From Euryodendron excelsum (Eukaryota > Streptophyta > Magnoliopsida > Ericales > Pentaphylacaceae): a DNA stretch of 64,000 bases. Below, piece by piece: positions 35,153 through 46,611 of the stretch. The position numbers and the translations under genes were made by a program. The stretch's first letter is position 1. Each line of letters starts with the position of its first letter. The notes beneath the pieces are model-generated. The model did no database searches and was not told the origin of the DNA. It saw nothing but the letters and a program-made list of their open reading frames with translations. The stretch is taken from the NCBI GenBank assembly GCA_033060915.1, contig CM065397.1:27587501-27651500 (forward strand). The letters run 5' to 3'.

Positions 35153-35532
35153 TTAATTACAGTTTATCTCTTTGTGGTTTGAATAAAAATCACAAGTCTC
35201 TCATATGGTTTAAAAGTGACACATAATTTCTTTGTATTTTGGATTTAACTATAAAATAAATAGAACATGTTAGAATTAATGAAAATTCTGTCATAGGAGT
35301 ATTTTTATCATCTCATCTATCCAAAATAGAACGTTAAAAAGATAATTTTGTCTTTTTATGTCAAAATAAAATGTTGTCATTTGCAGGCGTATTTTTGTCA
35401 TTTTACCAGACTATAACGGTGCCATTCATTTTTTAGATAAGTTCAAACCATAAAATAGTTATGTGCTCACTTTTGAAACACAGGTAGTAATCTAATTTTA
35501 GATCAAACTATAAGAGGGTAAAGTGTAATTAT
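35153..35532. mobile_element. MITE with long terminal inverted repeats (copy 1)
   Basis: About 380 bp. The left end taattacagtttatctctttg and the right end, reversed, taattacactttaccctctta share a common plan continuing through '(t)agtttgaa' and 'aaaagtgac/aaaagtgag' blocks for more than 100 bp. Related to the copy at 35908. No coding capacity. Confidence 0.6.
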
Positions 35533-35907
35533 TCTAAATAATAAACATGTAACGGTTTTTTAAAAGATGATTGGAAGAAATTGCTCATTACCAAAAGAAC
35601 AAGGGAAAAACAATGGTTGTAAAAATGCGAGCAAGATTACTTGTTTGGCAGCAAGCACCATTTTTGGTGTTATTATATATAAATGGAAGGAACGAAATAG
35701 GGTAACATTGAAATTAATACGAGGAATTGCTACAACTATCACGATAAATATTGGACTTTCTTGGTCAATTTTTTTTGGCTGGAGCTAAAATGCTTAGTTT
35801 AACCCCATTTGCCAGTGCAGTATGTTTAGCTTGGAAGTGCTTGTTCAGCCCTTGAAGTGCTTTAGAGTACGTTTGGCAGCATCTTTGGTAATCATTTCTT
35901 TTAGAAG

Positions 35908-36349
35908 TAATTACACCCATTATAGTTTGAGCCAAAATTAAATAACTCTTATGTAGTTTAAAAGTAAACATATGACCCCCTGTAGTTTGAACTTATCTAC
36001 AAAATACATAAAAATCATTAGATTTAACGAAAATTTTATCGTAAAGGAATATTAATCATTTTATATCTCCAATTAAAACATAAAAAAGTCAATTTGGTGA
36101 AATAACAAAAAACAAAACATTGAAAGACAATCCTTTATTTTGGCATAAAATGACCAAATTGTCTTTTTGATATTCTAATTTGAAAAATCAAATGAAAAAA
36201 ATACCCGTATGACAAAATTTTCGTTAAATCTAATTGCTTTCATTCATTTTATAAATAGGTTCAAATTACAGAAGCGTCATGTATTTACTTTTTAACCACA
36301 AGAGTCATCTAATTTTAGCACAGACAATAAAAAGATAAAGTGTAATTAT
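35908..36349. mobile_element. MITE with long terminal inverted repeats (copy 2)
   Basis: About 440 bp. Left taattacacccattatagttt and, reversed from the right, taattacactttatctttt are inverted. Inner blocks aaaagtaaacatatgac / aaaagtaaatacatgac and tagatttaacgaaaatttt pair across the centre, so the whole element could fold back on itself. Same family as copy 1, 375 bp away. Confidence 0.65.
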
Positions 36350-38531
36350 TTTATTTATATTTTTTAAAATACAGACACCAAACAATACCTCTCCACACAC
36401 CAGTGGAGCTTTGTCCCCCATCACCCTCTTCGTTAGAGAATGGGGATAGGGTCCAAGATGGGTTTAAGTTCTTCCTGCAAGATGGGGAAAAATCTTCATC
36501 CAAGCTCCTAATAGGTCCGAAACACCACATTAGTACAATGAAGTGGTGTGCTGGGCTTGTTAAAAATAAACACATCATGTATTTTTTTCTCAACTCAACT
36601 ATATGAGTGATATACTAATAAATATGAACATGCTAGAAAAAATATTATTTCTATTATCCTAAGATTTAGGTTAATTAACATATTGTTATTTTTATAACCT
36701 TAGAAATGAGGTCATGTGTATGTTTTTAATAGGTCGAGCACACCACGTCACATGTTAACGTATTGCTTCGAATCTACTAGATAATTTCTCCTCGAAAACC
36801 GAGAGACAAAACCTGTCCAATTTAGAATATTTGGGGCATACAATGCATTACAATTCAACAGGTTAGCACCTAACCTTTGTTGTCGATCAGAACTTATTTG
36901 CCATGGGCTAAATTGTATGCATGATACTAACCAATGGTTATCACCCATATATCTTCAATTCAACTAGCCCATGACTTAACGCGAGGCATGGGCGAAGACG
37001 CCATTTACCTTAGCCCTCTAGACGACGTAGTGAACTATCGGATGATACTTTTGAAACTGATGTAAAATTTGGGTGTTCTACATATTAGGAATATAAAGAA
37101 TTAAGAAAGCAACAATCCAAACTACCTACCAACCAGTCTAAAGATTATGAAGACTAGCAATTGATTCTAGTCTTTTTGAATGTGGGATAAGTTTGACACC
37201 TTGCCTTCGATCCTAGTCTTTCCACTTCAATTGGTTTTGGTTGTCCTCCATGCACCCAATCTGTCTCTTCAGCATAGACTGCTAAACCGATTATGCCTGA
37301 TACAAAATTAGAAGGTTATAATCAACCTCTTTCTGTTCCTCTTCTAAACTTTATCATATCATGGGGCTCCACACTCAAAAGCAATGACAGCCTCTTCATG
37401 ACGCTTTAAGCATCATTGTCATGTCATGTTCCATTGCTATATAATTCTTTTAATTAAAACCCTGCAAAACATCTTACAAGCGAGTTCCTCAAAAAGCTCA
37501 GTTCCAAAATTTGATGATGTTCAACACTAAATGTAGGTTTTCAGGGCAAACTATACTGAGTTTTCATGACTGAAAGAAAGGTGAAAACATTAAGGGCTGT
37601 ACAAAGGTACCAAGGAGTAAGCGTTTGAGGGTTTTATTAGGCAAGGAACACTTGAGGCTACTCCAGAAAGAGACGTGAAGAGTACCCGCGAATATTGGGT
37701 GCAAGGTTGAGTAGGCAATCGAGTACTGTAGAGCTCAGATAAATTTCCACAGGCAAGCAAGACCATTCGAGTTCTGTAGCCTTTACAAGTTCCTGATTTT
37801 AGGATAAAACCTAGAAATCTGAAGCTAGTTACCTCTAAATTGCAGAAGGAAAGACCAAAAAGATCTCACAAGTTTCAGCACAAGGCAACCCCTTTTTAAG
37901 AGCTCTGACTTCCACAGACAGACTGCTCAAAACAGACTACACAGGATGAAATGTTCCTATCACACTTGGAAGAGAACAATGAGCATATGAAACTGCTTCA
38001 AACCACTAAACTCATTAAGTTGTATTCTTATCGTTAAGGTTTTTTATTGTTTATTTCAGAAGCTCCCCTGTTCTTCATCTGATTTGTGTTAAGAAGCAAC
38101 ATACGCCTTGGAAAAACCATGTTTCCACCAATACTGTTTCTCCAATCTACGTCAAGCAATGTAGAAGAAAAGGTCGGTCATCATCAACAAGTGTGTTAAG
38201 GCCACGTTAAACCCCACCAGTGCTCCCTTTAGAGTCCCTAAAACCAATGCACTGTGCAGTAGAATAAAAAGGCAATGCCTTATGCATTGGTAGATAAGGT
38301 ACAAGGCATGGATGGCTCAAACACTGCATGTTAACATATTATGGAGCAATAAATACTCCTTACGATGGAGGATATTAATTTACATAGCCATCATTTCTTG
38401 AGCTCCAAGCAACAATTCTTCATCATAAAGAAAAATAAACATAATCTATATAAATACATTAATAGCGCAGGGCTTCATTCAAGAACGGAAAAAAAATGAT
38501 AATTCTCTGCATTGACACTAAAAGAATCCTC
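36350..38531. other. Intergenic region, nothing recognised
   Basis: Mixed-composition DNA between the MITEs and the PTRHD1-like gene. No domain, long frame, tRNA or repeat was recognised; the right end probably includes the PTRHD1-like 3' UTR. Confidence 0.5.
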
Positions 38532-38714
38532 TCACTTACAGAGTTTCAGCTTTTTGAAAAATGACGATACCATGGATTTCGGGTAGGGTTTTGTTGCAAG
38601 ACAAGTGGGAATGTTCTCAGGTTGTTCGATCCACAGCTTGTGAGCGATGCCACAAGCTGTGAGCTTTTCTGACATGTTAGTTATCTGGGTTTCTCCCTTT
38701 ACTTCAAGAGTAAC
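38532..38714 (-). CDS. PTRHD1: PTRHD1-like coding exon 2
   Basis: Codes residues 74-133, beginning VTLEVKGE and ending SSFFKKLKLCK before the stop. It contains the QPENI.TC.A.KPYPK signature shared with animal PTRHD1. Confidence 0.93.
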   Translation of the reverse strand, partial: VTLEVKGETQITNMSEKLTACGIAHKLWIEQPENIPTCLATKPYPKSMVSSFFKKLKLCK

Positions 38715-40025
38715 CTGCATGACCAGAAAGAAAAGTTCAGTTAGCAAGTTATTTCCTATCAGTTTCAACATATAACAGATGGACCAAGCTCAGCAAGTAG
38801 AACACAAAATACAGAGTTATCAAATTTAGACGAGTTAGATTCACCAAAAGAACTAACTTATTGGATAAGAAACCTTCAAAGACCCCAAATTTTTTTTTTT
38901 TTTTCCCAATAGATCTACTCTATTTAAAAGGCCTGGGATTCCAACCTCACAGGGGATCTTATGATCCATGAACGACGAATGAGCACCATAATATTGACAC
39001 AGGTACTATATTTGATATTTAATAACTTTAGATAACATAAACATTTTGTGACGAGTTTACAATATTCTTTAGTATGTATGAATAACGAAACACATTCTTT
39101 AGCCGTTCAGTATGAGCGCTCATGTCAACATTATCTATTATATGGGCAGACCTTTATATGCAACCACCAATCCATGAATCCAGCCGCGCAGAGCAATAGA
39201 TACGCAAGCGGTGAGAATGAATGCCACATTAGCAAATTTGCTTCTCAATTTATTCAACTACTGAGATGACAGAGTAGTTTGTTCTGTATCTAAAACCCAC
39301 AAAATCATATCATGGTATGCCTCATCAACATATAAAGCGTCAACCAAGTGGACTATTTTCTTTCTAAAATTTCACCAACTAGTAGTGGCAACAATTCATA
39401 AATAGAAGCTCATATATTCTACAATTTCAACAACTAGTTGCCTGAAATTCTAGTAAAAATAAATTAGAAGATCTAGATCCAGCATAGAGTTCACATGTGA
39501 CTCAGATGACAGAGTAATTTGATCTGGTTTTTGTACAAATAAAAAGTTCAGCCAAAAATTTGTGAGAAGACAAACTAGTGGATTCAAACTCAATAGGACT
39601 CTTTACACCAACACGCGGTTTCTTTACAGTGATTGAAGTTATATAAAAGAAGAAAGCTGCGACTTTCAGAGAAATTGGGAATCAATTGAACCCATAAATT
39701 TCCGAAGAAAATGAAATAAAAAAAAAAACAAAACAAAAGAACCAACAAAATTACAAGCAACAAACCAAAAACCCCAATAAAATGAGAATGGTGTGGCTAG
39801 CCAAACCTTGTGCATGGAATCGAGATTTATGGGGCTGCAGTAGTCGAGGGTGTGAGGGTCGTCCTTATGGGACCAAATGGCCGACACGGACGCATGGCAG
39901 CCCTGGGTTACCACGCTTCCCAGAGGCCACGTGTCGATTAAGTCCCGCCGGAGTACCACGTACTGTACCAGCACGTCGTCAGAGTCGGAAGGGAGGGAAG
40001 TGGCCTCAGTCCCGGAGGAACTCAT
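38532..40025 (-). CDS. PTRHD1: PTRHD1-like protein (peptidyl-tRNA hydrolase 2 family), two exons
   Basis: Exons 40025-39807 (73 codons) and 38714-38532 (60 codons plus stop) give 133 residues; the 1092-bp intron has GT...AG ends (cacaag|gtttgg, atgcag|gttact) at phase 0. Conserved PTRHD1/PTH2 segments: DVLVQYVVLRRDLIDTWPLG, VVTQGCHASVSAIWSHKDDP, VTLEVKGETQITNMSEKLTA and HKLWIEQPENIPTCLATKPY. PTH2 enzymes release peptidyl-tRNA; this subfamily lacks the GK(I/V)AAQCSHA form of the active-site loop and has GSVVTQGCHAS, so catalytic activity is uncertain. The ATG chosen gives the MSSSGTEATS start; the frame upstream runs into telomere-like repeats and is not expected to be coding. Sequence is intact. 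Confidence 0.93.
39807..40025 (-). CDS. PTRHD1: PTRHD1-like coding exon 1
   Basis: Residues 1-73, from MSSSGTEATSLPSDSDD to NLDSMHK. It contains the VLVQYVVLRRDL beta-strand and the TQGCHAS helix start that corresponds to the AQCSHA region of classic PTH2 enzymes. Confidence 0.93.
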
Positions 40026-40087
40026 ACTAGCCCAAGTGTGGCAAGCGCTAACACTGACGAATGCTGCACGGGAAACCCAAAACCAAA

Positions 40088-40123
40088 CCCTAACCCTAAC
40101 CCTAACCCTAACCCTAACCCTAA
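40088..40123 (+). repeat. Interstitial telomere-type repeat, six CCCTAA units
   Basis: Six perfect CCCTAA units preceded by aaa, so the run starts with a telo-box (AAACCCTAA), and followed by one degenerate unit. It lies 62 bp upstream of the PTRHD1-like ATG, on its promoter/5'-UTR side. Telo-boxes are common in plant promoters of translation and ribosome genes; a six-unit run is longer than usual. Confidence 0.9.
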
Positions 40124-40129
40124 CGCTAG

Positions 40130-40589
40130 GCCAAGGCCTATAAATTGTCGACTGGAAGAAAATGGGTGCACCGATGCAACGTTGGGAGACTATAGTCGCC
40201 ACTCCCATATTCTTTTTCTTTGTAGGTTCTCTCTCTCTCTATCGTGCCACTACATTATAGCGGGCGAGGAATACCACGTAACCCTCGTGTTATTTAGGGG
40301 AACAAGGCGTGCGCATGGACGGGGTTGACTCAGGTTTGTGCTTAGACTCAAAATTAAACCAGTCATCATTTCATAGGATCAAATCGCACCTATTCGAGTA
40401 GGTTCGATTTTATGTCTTGAGTTGTTTGGATTAAGATCTGCCAAGAGTCTAACATTCACCATTTGCGGATGAAGGACCATAACCAATTAGTAACTTATCT
40501 ATTTAGGGTTGAATTAATTAAAAAATTAATCACCTATATATAAATTTATAACTGAGAAAGTATAATTAAAAAAAATTAATGTGTATACA
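40130..40589. other. Upstream region of the PTRHD1-like gene
   Basis: The first roughly 150 bp are less AT-rich and contain a ctctctctctat motif, compatible with a core promoter on minus. No TATA box was singled out and no other gene is seen. Confidence 0.4.
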
Positions 40590-42010
40590 TGGTGCATCTT
40601 CATCAACTCATGCCACATAATATAAAGTCATTACATTCATAGGGCCTATTCTAAGACCTTACATCAATATATACACATCATAGTTCTTCAAAAGTCAATT
40701 GCAAGTTTGACATGGTCCAAAAAGTAAAATATGCAACTTCAACACATTGGTCTCAAGCATCCCTTAAAGCATATTCATCAAAACATATCTTTAAGCATAG
40801 ACCTCATCCTTGATTTCCTGAAATCGTTGAGTAAAAAGAAAAGCCCAATGAAAAATAAAATAATTAAAGCATGAAAATATCATAAACTTGTTTTGAGAAC
40901 ATCATAAGCATATATAATATAAGAGACTGAAAATAGATCATATTATATACAATAATCTCTTATATATATTCCATTTATAAGATGTTTGTACAGTTTGTAA
41001 TGACAAAAGCATCTAAATGTCAAATCATAATATAAGGTTTAATGTGCTCATGCTCTTGGCTAGACGGGAGACCCGTGTTAAGACCCATTCACTAGTGGCG
41101 CATAACATGACGACATAGAATCGTGGGGCACGTCTCCCCAATCATAATAGATCAAGCTTCAATTTATTTTAAGTCCCCTGAGGTAGGACTCTCGAGAATG
41201 ACACATATTAGCTTCAAATGCATATTTCAAATAACAATCATATAGTTTAGTCCATAGGTTTGTATGACATGTTGGATACAAGACTTAGCATAAAAACATT
41301 ATAATTATACTTGAAAGATGTCATACATAAAACCTTGTATTAAAAGCATATCAATAGTGCAAGTCACAACTAAGTGAGAAAAAGAGTTGGGCATAGTCAA
41401 TTTTCACAAGAACTTTTTAAGAACACTCCAAAAAATTGGTTTATAAGACCATGAACTGGGTTTATCTAAATTGAGTTATATCTCGTGTTTTTATTCATCA
41501 ATCCACAACATGGAGGTAGCAAAAAGAGGATTCTAACTAACTAATTGCAAGTATGTAAGCATAAGATGAGATTCCATACTTAAAACACAAATTCTCCTTT
41601 AATTTTTTCTAATTTTCTTTTTAGCCAAACACCAACTGCTGAAACCTCCACTAAGTCTCTCTCTCTCTCTTCTCTCTCTCTATCTTTATGGTGGAGTGTT
41701 CAAGACCATACCAACAGCAGTGTAAAGACTTATAACATGTATAGCTATAGTCTTAGTGGGACAAATGTCCTACTCCAAGAGTTTATGTGGGTCTCTGTTC
41801 ATGAGGTGTCCTCCCCTCAAGCTACATGGGTGATAAATCATCTTACTACTAGTTAAAGATAATTAGATCTAATTAATCAAGATTAGCTTAATTAACCGAT
41901 TCTATTAGCTAATAACAACACATGCAATTAATCACAATTAAGCATAATTAAGCACATATATAATACAAGAATTAAATGATAATATGAAAAGTAAGGTCTA
42001 GAGTATTACA
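40590..42010 (-). mobile_element. Decayed chromovirus-type LTR (left border approximate)
   Basis: On minus it opens at 42010 with TGTAATACTCTAGACC, close to the TGTAATATCCCGAACC start of the chromovirus LTR at 5532. Inside, the segment around 40590-40720 is AT-rich, with acattacat and caatatatac phrases like the other chromovirus LTR ends. The left end and target duplication were not found. Probably a solo or truncated LTR. Confidence 0.4.
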
Positions 42011-42419
42011 AGATTAGCTTGGGTCAAGTCGAGTCAATGAAAATTAAGCAAAAACGGACACATTCAAGCATAGGCTCATTGGCCCAAGTCAAGAGAATTG
42101 AGCACGTTCTGGCAAGGGTAAACTAAGGCACAACTAGGGGTTGCAAATGGGCAAATTTGGATGGCTTTAGTCAGGCTTAAATGGATTTGAGTATAAATAT
42201 GTTCAATTTAAATCCATCCATGGTTGAGATCTTGGATTCAACTCACCCTTCTCCTTCCCTTGGAATTTAGCCCTCCAATATACCACCAAAAAAAAAAAAA
42301 AAACCATCCAATTAACAAATGGGTTAACTATGAACGAGTCACTAACAGATTAATTTAAACCCATGAACTCAAATTTGATCCATTTATATTTTAACAAGTT
42401 AGATGGCTACAATGGACAG

Positions 42420-42680
42420 TGGGAACTAGTGGCGGGCATAGCCGTGGCAATAGTGATGAGGGTAGTTATTGGAGGTGGTGCTGGGTGGCTGTGAGAGGTG
42501 GTGGCAGTATTCAATCAATGTTAACTGGTTTAATCCTTAGCATTGAATGAAAGATTAGTGGATGGGGTGGGCGATGACAAAGGGAGTGGGGGTGGGGGTG
42601 GTGATAGCGAAGGCGAACGGTGGTGGTGAATGGTGAGCGGCGGTGGTGGCAACAACATCGGTGTTTGTGGTGGTGTGGTT
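42420..42680. repeat. GGT/GGC-rich cryptic simple sequence
   Basis: Irregular runs of ggtggtgg, ggcggtggtgg and gggtgggggtgg. Open frames here are compositional and not supported as genes. Confidence 0.6.
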
Positions 42681-42781
42681 GGACTCATGATATTATAGAA
42701 AAAATAAGGGAGCGTCAGAATCATGGGATTATGTATCCAACACAAGTTTGTCATAGACACATGAGCTCATGCATCCAATGG

Positions 42782-42795
42782 CCCCCCCCCCACCC

Positions 42796-42866
<71 letters not shown>

Positions 42867-42917
42867 ACCCCCCCCCCCCCCACCCCCCCCCCCCCCCCCC
42901 CCCCCCACCCCCCCCCC

Positions 42918-42990
<73 letters not shown>
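42782..42990 (+). repeat. 209-bp C tract with six A interruptions
   Basis: All bases are C except A at 42792, 42796, 42867, 42882, 42907 and 42918. It is flanked abruptly by ordinary sequence. If real it would be an exceptional i-motif/G-quadruplex tract; a consensus error around a shorter C run is plausible. Confidence 0.8.
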
Positions 42991-42992
<2 letters not shown>

Positions 42993-44691
42993 ATATAGTG
43001 ACTCGATTGATTTGCATGCATGTTGCTGATTTGTCATAATTAAACTTTTTATCCTGTTGGGTTTTTATGCTATAGTTGTCCATGAAAGGGACGCACCATC
43101 TCATATGTCCAATTGACTGTTTTTTTTTATTATATATTTTTAAGCTAAATTTAGTCCTATGTTCATAAAGTTTTGACAACAATTTGATAGAACCAATTTT
43201 TTAAAACTATTTTACTTCGAATTTTTTTGTGCAAATGGTGTTCTTTTAAGCCTCAAATATGACCAGAAAATAAAGAAAATATCTCGAAAAGTATGTCATT
43301 TGATCAATACCTTAGACACATGAGTTCATGCATCTAGCCATTTTGGACATATTTTTAGTAGTCTAATAGAGGAGAAAATAATGGTACAAAGGAACCAATT
43401 GTACCGAGTTATATGCGTATGTTAAATCCTAATCATCTTTTTTGAGATGAAAATTTTTTAATTTTAAACTCAACACTTATGATGTTAGGATTTACAAGAT
43501 GATGTGCCTCTAATTTATTGGGTCATTATACCATATTAGTATAATGATGTGGTACAACAGTTGCACTCAATATTTATTCCTGCTCGAGACTCTAGAAAAA
43601 TAATTTTGGAGAACCAACTGGTCCATTTATTTTACCTAGATACGGTAGAACAAAATTAAATTTGTTAAATGTTACGTAAAAATGAATTGCATAAAAAATA
43701 GCTACATACAAAAGTGGAAGCACCTAGTGACTATACATAATATGACATATACATAGACGGGAGCTAGACATACCAAATAACTGTAGACATAGGCAAGTGC
43801 TAGATTTTGTGTATACCAATTGTACGATATACTAAAAAATTTTAAACCCACGCCGTACATGTTAGTGACGACAGAATTTTTCTTGACCTAGTTATAGGGT
43901 ATACGTATAATATTAAAAATTCTGATCTAATTAGCAGAAACTAATCTACGTGATCAGTATCATACTTTCGAGATCTCTCTAGTTTGATCCCAAACAACAA
44001 AAGGTACGATCTTCAAAATTCTTTTGCTTTGATCTTGAACAGCAAAAGAAAGAATCAACTGCTTGAACGTAATCTTAGGGTTTCTACAGTATCTCTCGTA
44101 CACACCTTACTTCAGAGAGTGAGCTTGCAGTTGTTAGGGTTTCTATCTCTCACAAGAACGTATATCTGAGATTACGAAATACTTAATCCTAGGTGCTCCT
44201 GGAGTGCGTAATTATAGAGGTTATAATAGGGACCATATGATTAGTATGACTAGGCCTTCCTACACAAATACGGATTCCTAATCCAACTAGGATTAATCCC
44301 GATTTATGTAAATTATAATTTATACCACTAAAAAATTATAATTGCACTCCCTATCATACTATGAATTATATTTCGAGCACTATATTATTAAATGTTTATA
44401 TATCTTCCCACGTTAAGATTACAGATTGTCTATTAAATTAAATTACTGACAAGTAAATTTAATAGACTTACTTTAACTTATTGAAACCTTACACTTATTT
44501 GTTTGATATGTTAGATCCATAATCCACCTGCAGGGTTTGACATAATCAAAACTTATAAGCTTACACCTACACTTAACTTATGACCGGGACGTAATATTCA
44601 TCATACACGTGATGTTTCAACTCACTGAGTTAATTGACTCATAAAGAATCTCACTTTTCTGTGAATCAAAATAATAAACATCACATGCACG
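42991..44691 (-). other. AT-rich region with possible copia LTR remnant
   Basis: From about 43980 the sequence resembles a copia LTR read on minus (for example gattatgtcaaaccctgcag near 44530 and tctattaaatttacttgtcag near 44440). Ends and target duplications were not found, so the call is weak. Nothing is recognised in 42991-43980. Confidence 0.3.
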
Positions 44692-44854
44692 TGTGCATGC
44701 ACCCCTTTTTTACCCGCTTGGCAATCTCTAGCATGACCGGACCCAGTTTTCAAACATCACAACACATGTAAGCTCAAGATGGGTCTTTCAAACTCCAACC
44801 CAGTCAAATGGTCGCTTCTCGGGCCCACAAAGTCCAAATGAAGCCATAAACATC

Positions 44855-45290
44855 ATTCAAGGCAGCTTTCCAGGATCGGGCGGTCTCGAGAACCAACGCC
44901 ATCCAGGTAGTTTCCTGAGATTGGGCAATCTCTAGGACCAACACCTTATCAAATTCCAGACGGTTCACTTCTGGCACTTGCTAGCCTGTCAATGCAAAAT
45001 GTCCGTCATTCAGTAGTTCTTTAAGACCAGGCATTCTCGGAGACCAACACCACCCTCACAGGTAGTTTTCTAAGACTAGGCGTTCTCGGAGACCAACACC
45101 ACCCTCACAGGTAGTTTTCTAAGACTAGGCGTTCTCGGAGACTAACACCACCCTCACAGATAGCTTTCTAAGATCAGGCGTTCTCAGGAACCAACACCAC
45201 CCTACAGGTAGCTCTCAGAGACTGGGCGGTCTTAGGGACCAACACCACACATGTAGTTTTTCGAGGCCGGGCAACCTCGGGAACCAACAC
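44855..45290 (+). repeat. Roughly 49-bp tandem array in the subfamily B LTR
   Basis: About eight variants of 'taagactaggcgttctcgg' plus 'agaccaacaccaccctcacaggtagttttc'; the central copies (45010-45170) are nearly identical. It occupies the place of the unrelated 29/80-bp arrays of subfamily A. Confidence 0.8.
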
Positions 45291-46527
45291 CTAGGTCAAC
45301 ACCGGTGCCTGCTAGCACGACTCAATAAAAAATGACTAAACCTGCCCCTTGTGCCTCCAGGCACGTTTTGAAAAAGCTTAAAATCCCTCAAAATGGTAAG
45401 TCCACCCTTGCAAAATGTTATTAAACTGTTAGGCGTACTCCACACGCCATTCGGTCCAATTTCAGTTCGATTCCGGCTAATTTCGGTGAAAATGACTGTT
45501 TTACCCATGAACGCCCCAACATTGCACAAATCTCACCGAACGGTAAAGACTCTCCCGAAACCATCCCTAAACAACCCGACACACTTAACATAACACTTCG
45601 ATCAATTCCTGACCATTTTCAACCAAAACTAGCTAAAATGATCATTTTGCCCCTAACAACCCGAGCGCACACCAAAGCAACACTAGTCCTAGGATATTGA
45701 ACGACAGATCTTGTCATACACCCCCGTTTAACCTAAGAAGGACCTTACGACACCACAACACCATTGGCTTAACAAAAGTTCTCCGGAGCATCTCGTAGAC
45801 GCTCCGCCAAAATTGCCTTTTCTCACGATGTCCGGGTTATAACGCACCCTCAAATGACTTGAGAAATGCGTAAACCAAGGAATTCTTGAAAGCTCATTCA
45901 TAGGTCTTTCCATTGATGTAGCTCGATCAGATAGATTGCTTCCTTAAGCTCCTTATCGCGTGGCTTGAAAACTACCACTTTCGGTAATCCCTGGAGCGCC
46001 TCACAGACACTCTGTTAAGGTTGACTTTTTTTCCAATTCCCTAATTAAAAAGCCTCGTCAAACGATTTGAGAGATGTGTAAATTAGGGAATTCTCGAAAG
46101 TATTTTTAGAGTACTTTCCATTGGTATGGTCCGATCGGAAAGGTCACTTCCTGAAGGCCCTGATCATGCGACACAAAAATGGCTACTTTCAAACCCCTGC
46201 GGAGCGTATCACAGTCGCTTCACAGAGATACCATTTTGTGCACACTTCTCGAGATGATATCTCACACTTTCAAACACCATTGGTACTTTTCAAAAACACG
46301 AAGGTTCATGAGAAACCCTAGGAGAACACCATGGATGTAGCCGATTCCTCCAAAACCTTCCCAGTTGGCTAAATTATCAAGGCAAAGTTTAAATGAATAC
46401 TCCCAGTGACGGAGCGTATGCTACATTCACCCAGATTTTGATCAAATCGACCAAAGTTTGATCAACCGTCAGGATTTAGCCAGTACAGTGGGTGCCACGT
46501 GGCATTCTGGCAATGGAATAATACTGG

Positions 46528-46582
46528 CGTATGTGCTACATGTGCAAGGGCAAATTTTGGCTAGGCGCATGTAGCACATGCC
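46528..46582 (+). promoter_or_regulatory. Inverted repeat upstream of the subfamily B TATA box
   Basis: gtatgtgctacatgtgc and gcgcatgtagcacatgc form a 17-bp inverted pair with about two mismatches, ending about 20 bp before the TATA box. It replaces the GGCGCC array found at the same place in subfamily A. Confidence 0.65.
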
Positions 46583-46603
46583 CTAGGTCTCTCCCAGGTT
46601 GCC

Positions 46604-46611
46604 TATAAATA
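46604..46611 (+). promoter_or_regulatory. TATA box of the subfamily B LTR
   Basis: TATAAATA in gcctataaatacagg, at the same relative position as in subfamily A. Confidence 0.75.

Noticed and set aside
34970..35226. Ser/Pro-rich frame (GSSSLGSSASSTISNP)
   Set aside because: Short, no recognised family, and the frame runs into the MITE; could be a fragment of an old retroelement but not supported.
40026..40208. N-terminal extension of the PTRHD1-like frame with a Val-Arg dipeptide run
   Set aside because: The run is the reading of the telomere-type repeat; the family protein starts at the ATG at 40025.
42620..43182. Long poly-Pro and poly-Gly open frames on both strands
   Set aside because: Pure consequence of the 209-bp C tract; no conserved flanking protein.
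45296..46321. Several 60-80 residue frames in the subfamily B LTR
   Set aside because: Inside a defined LTR, not shared as proteins between copies.
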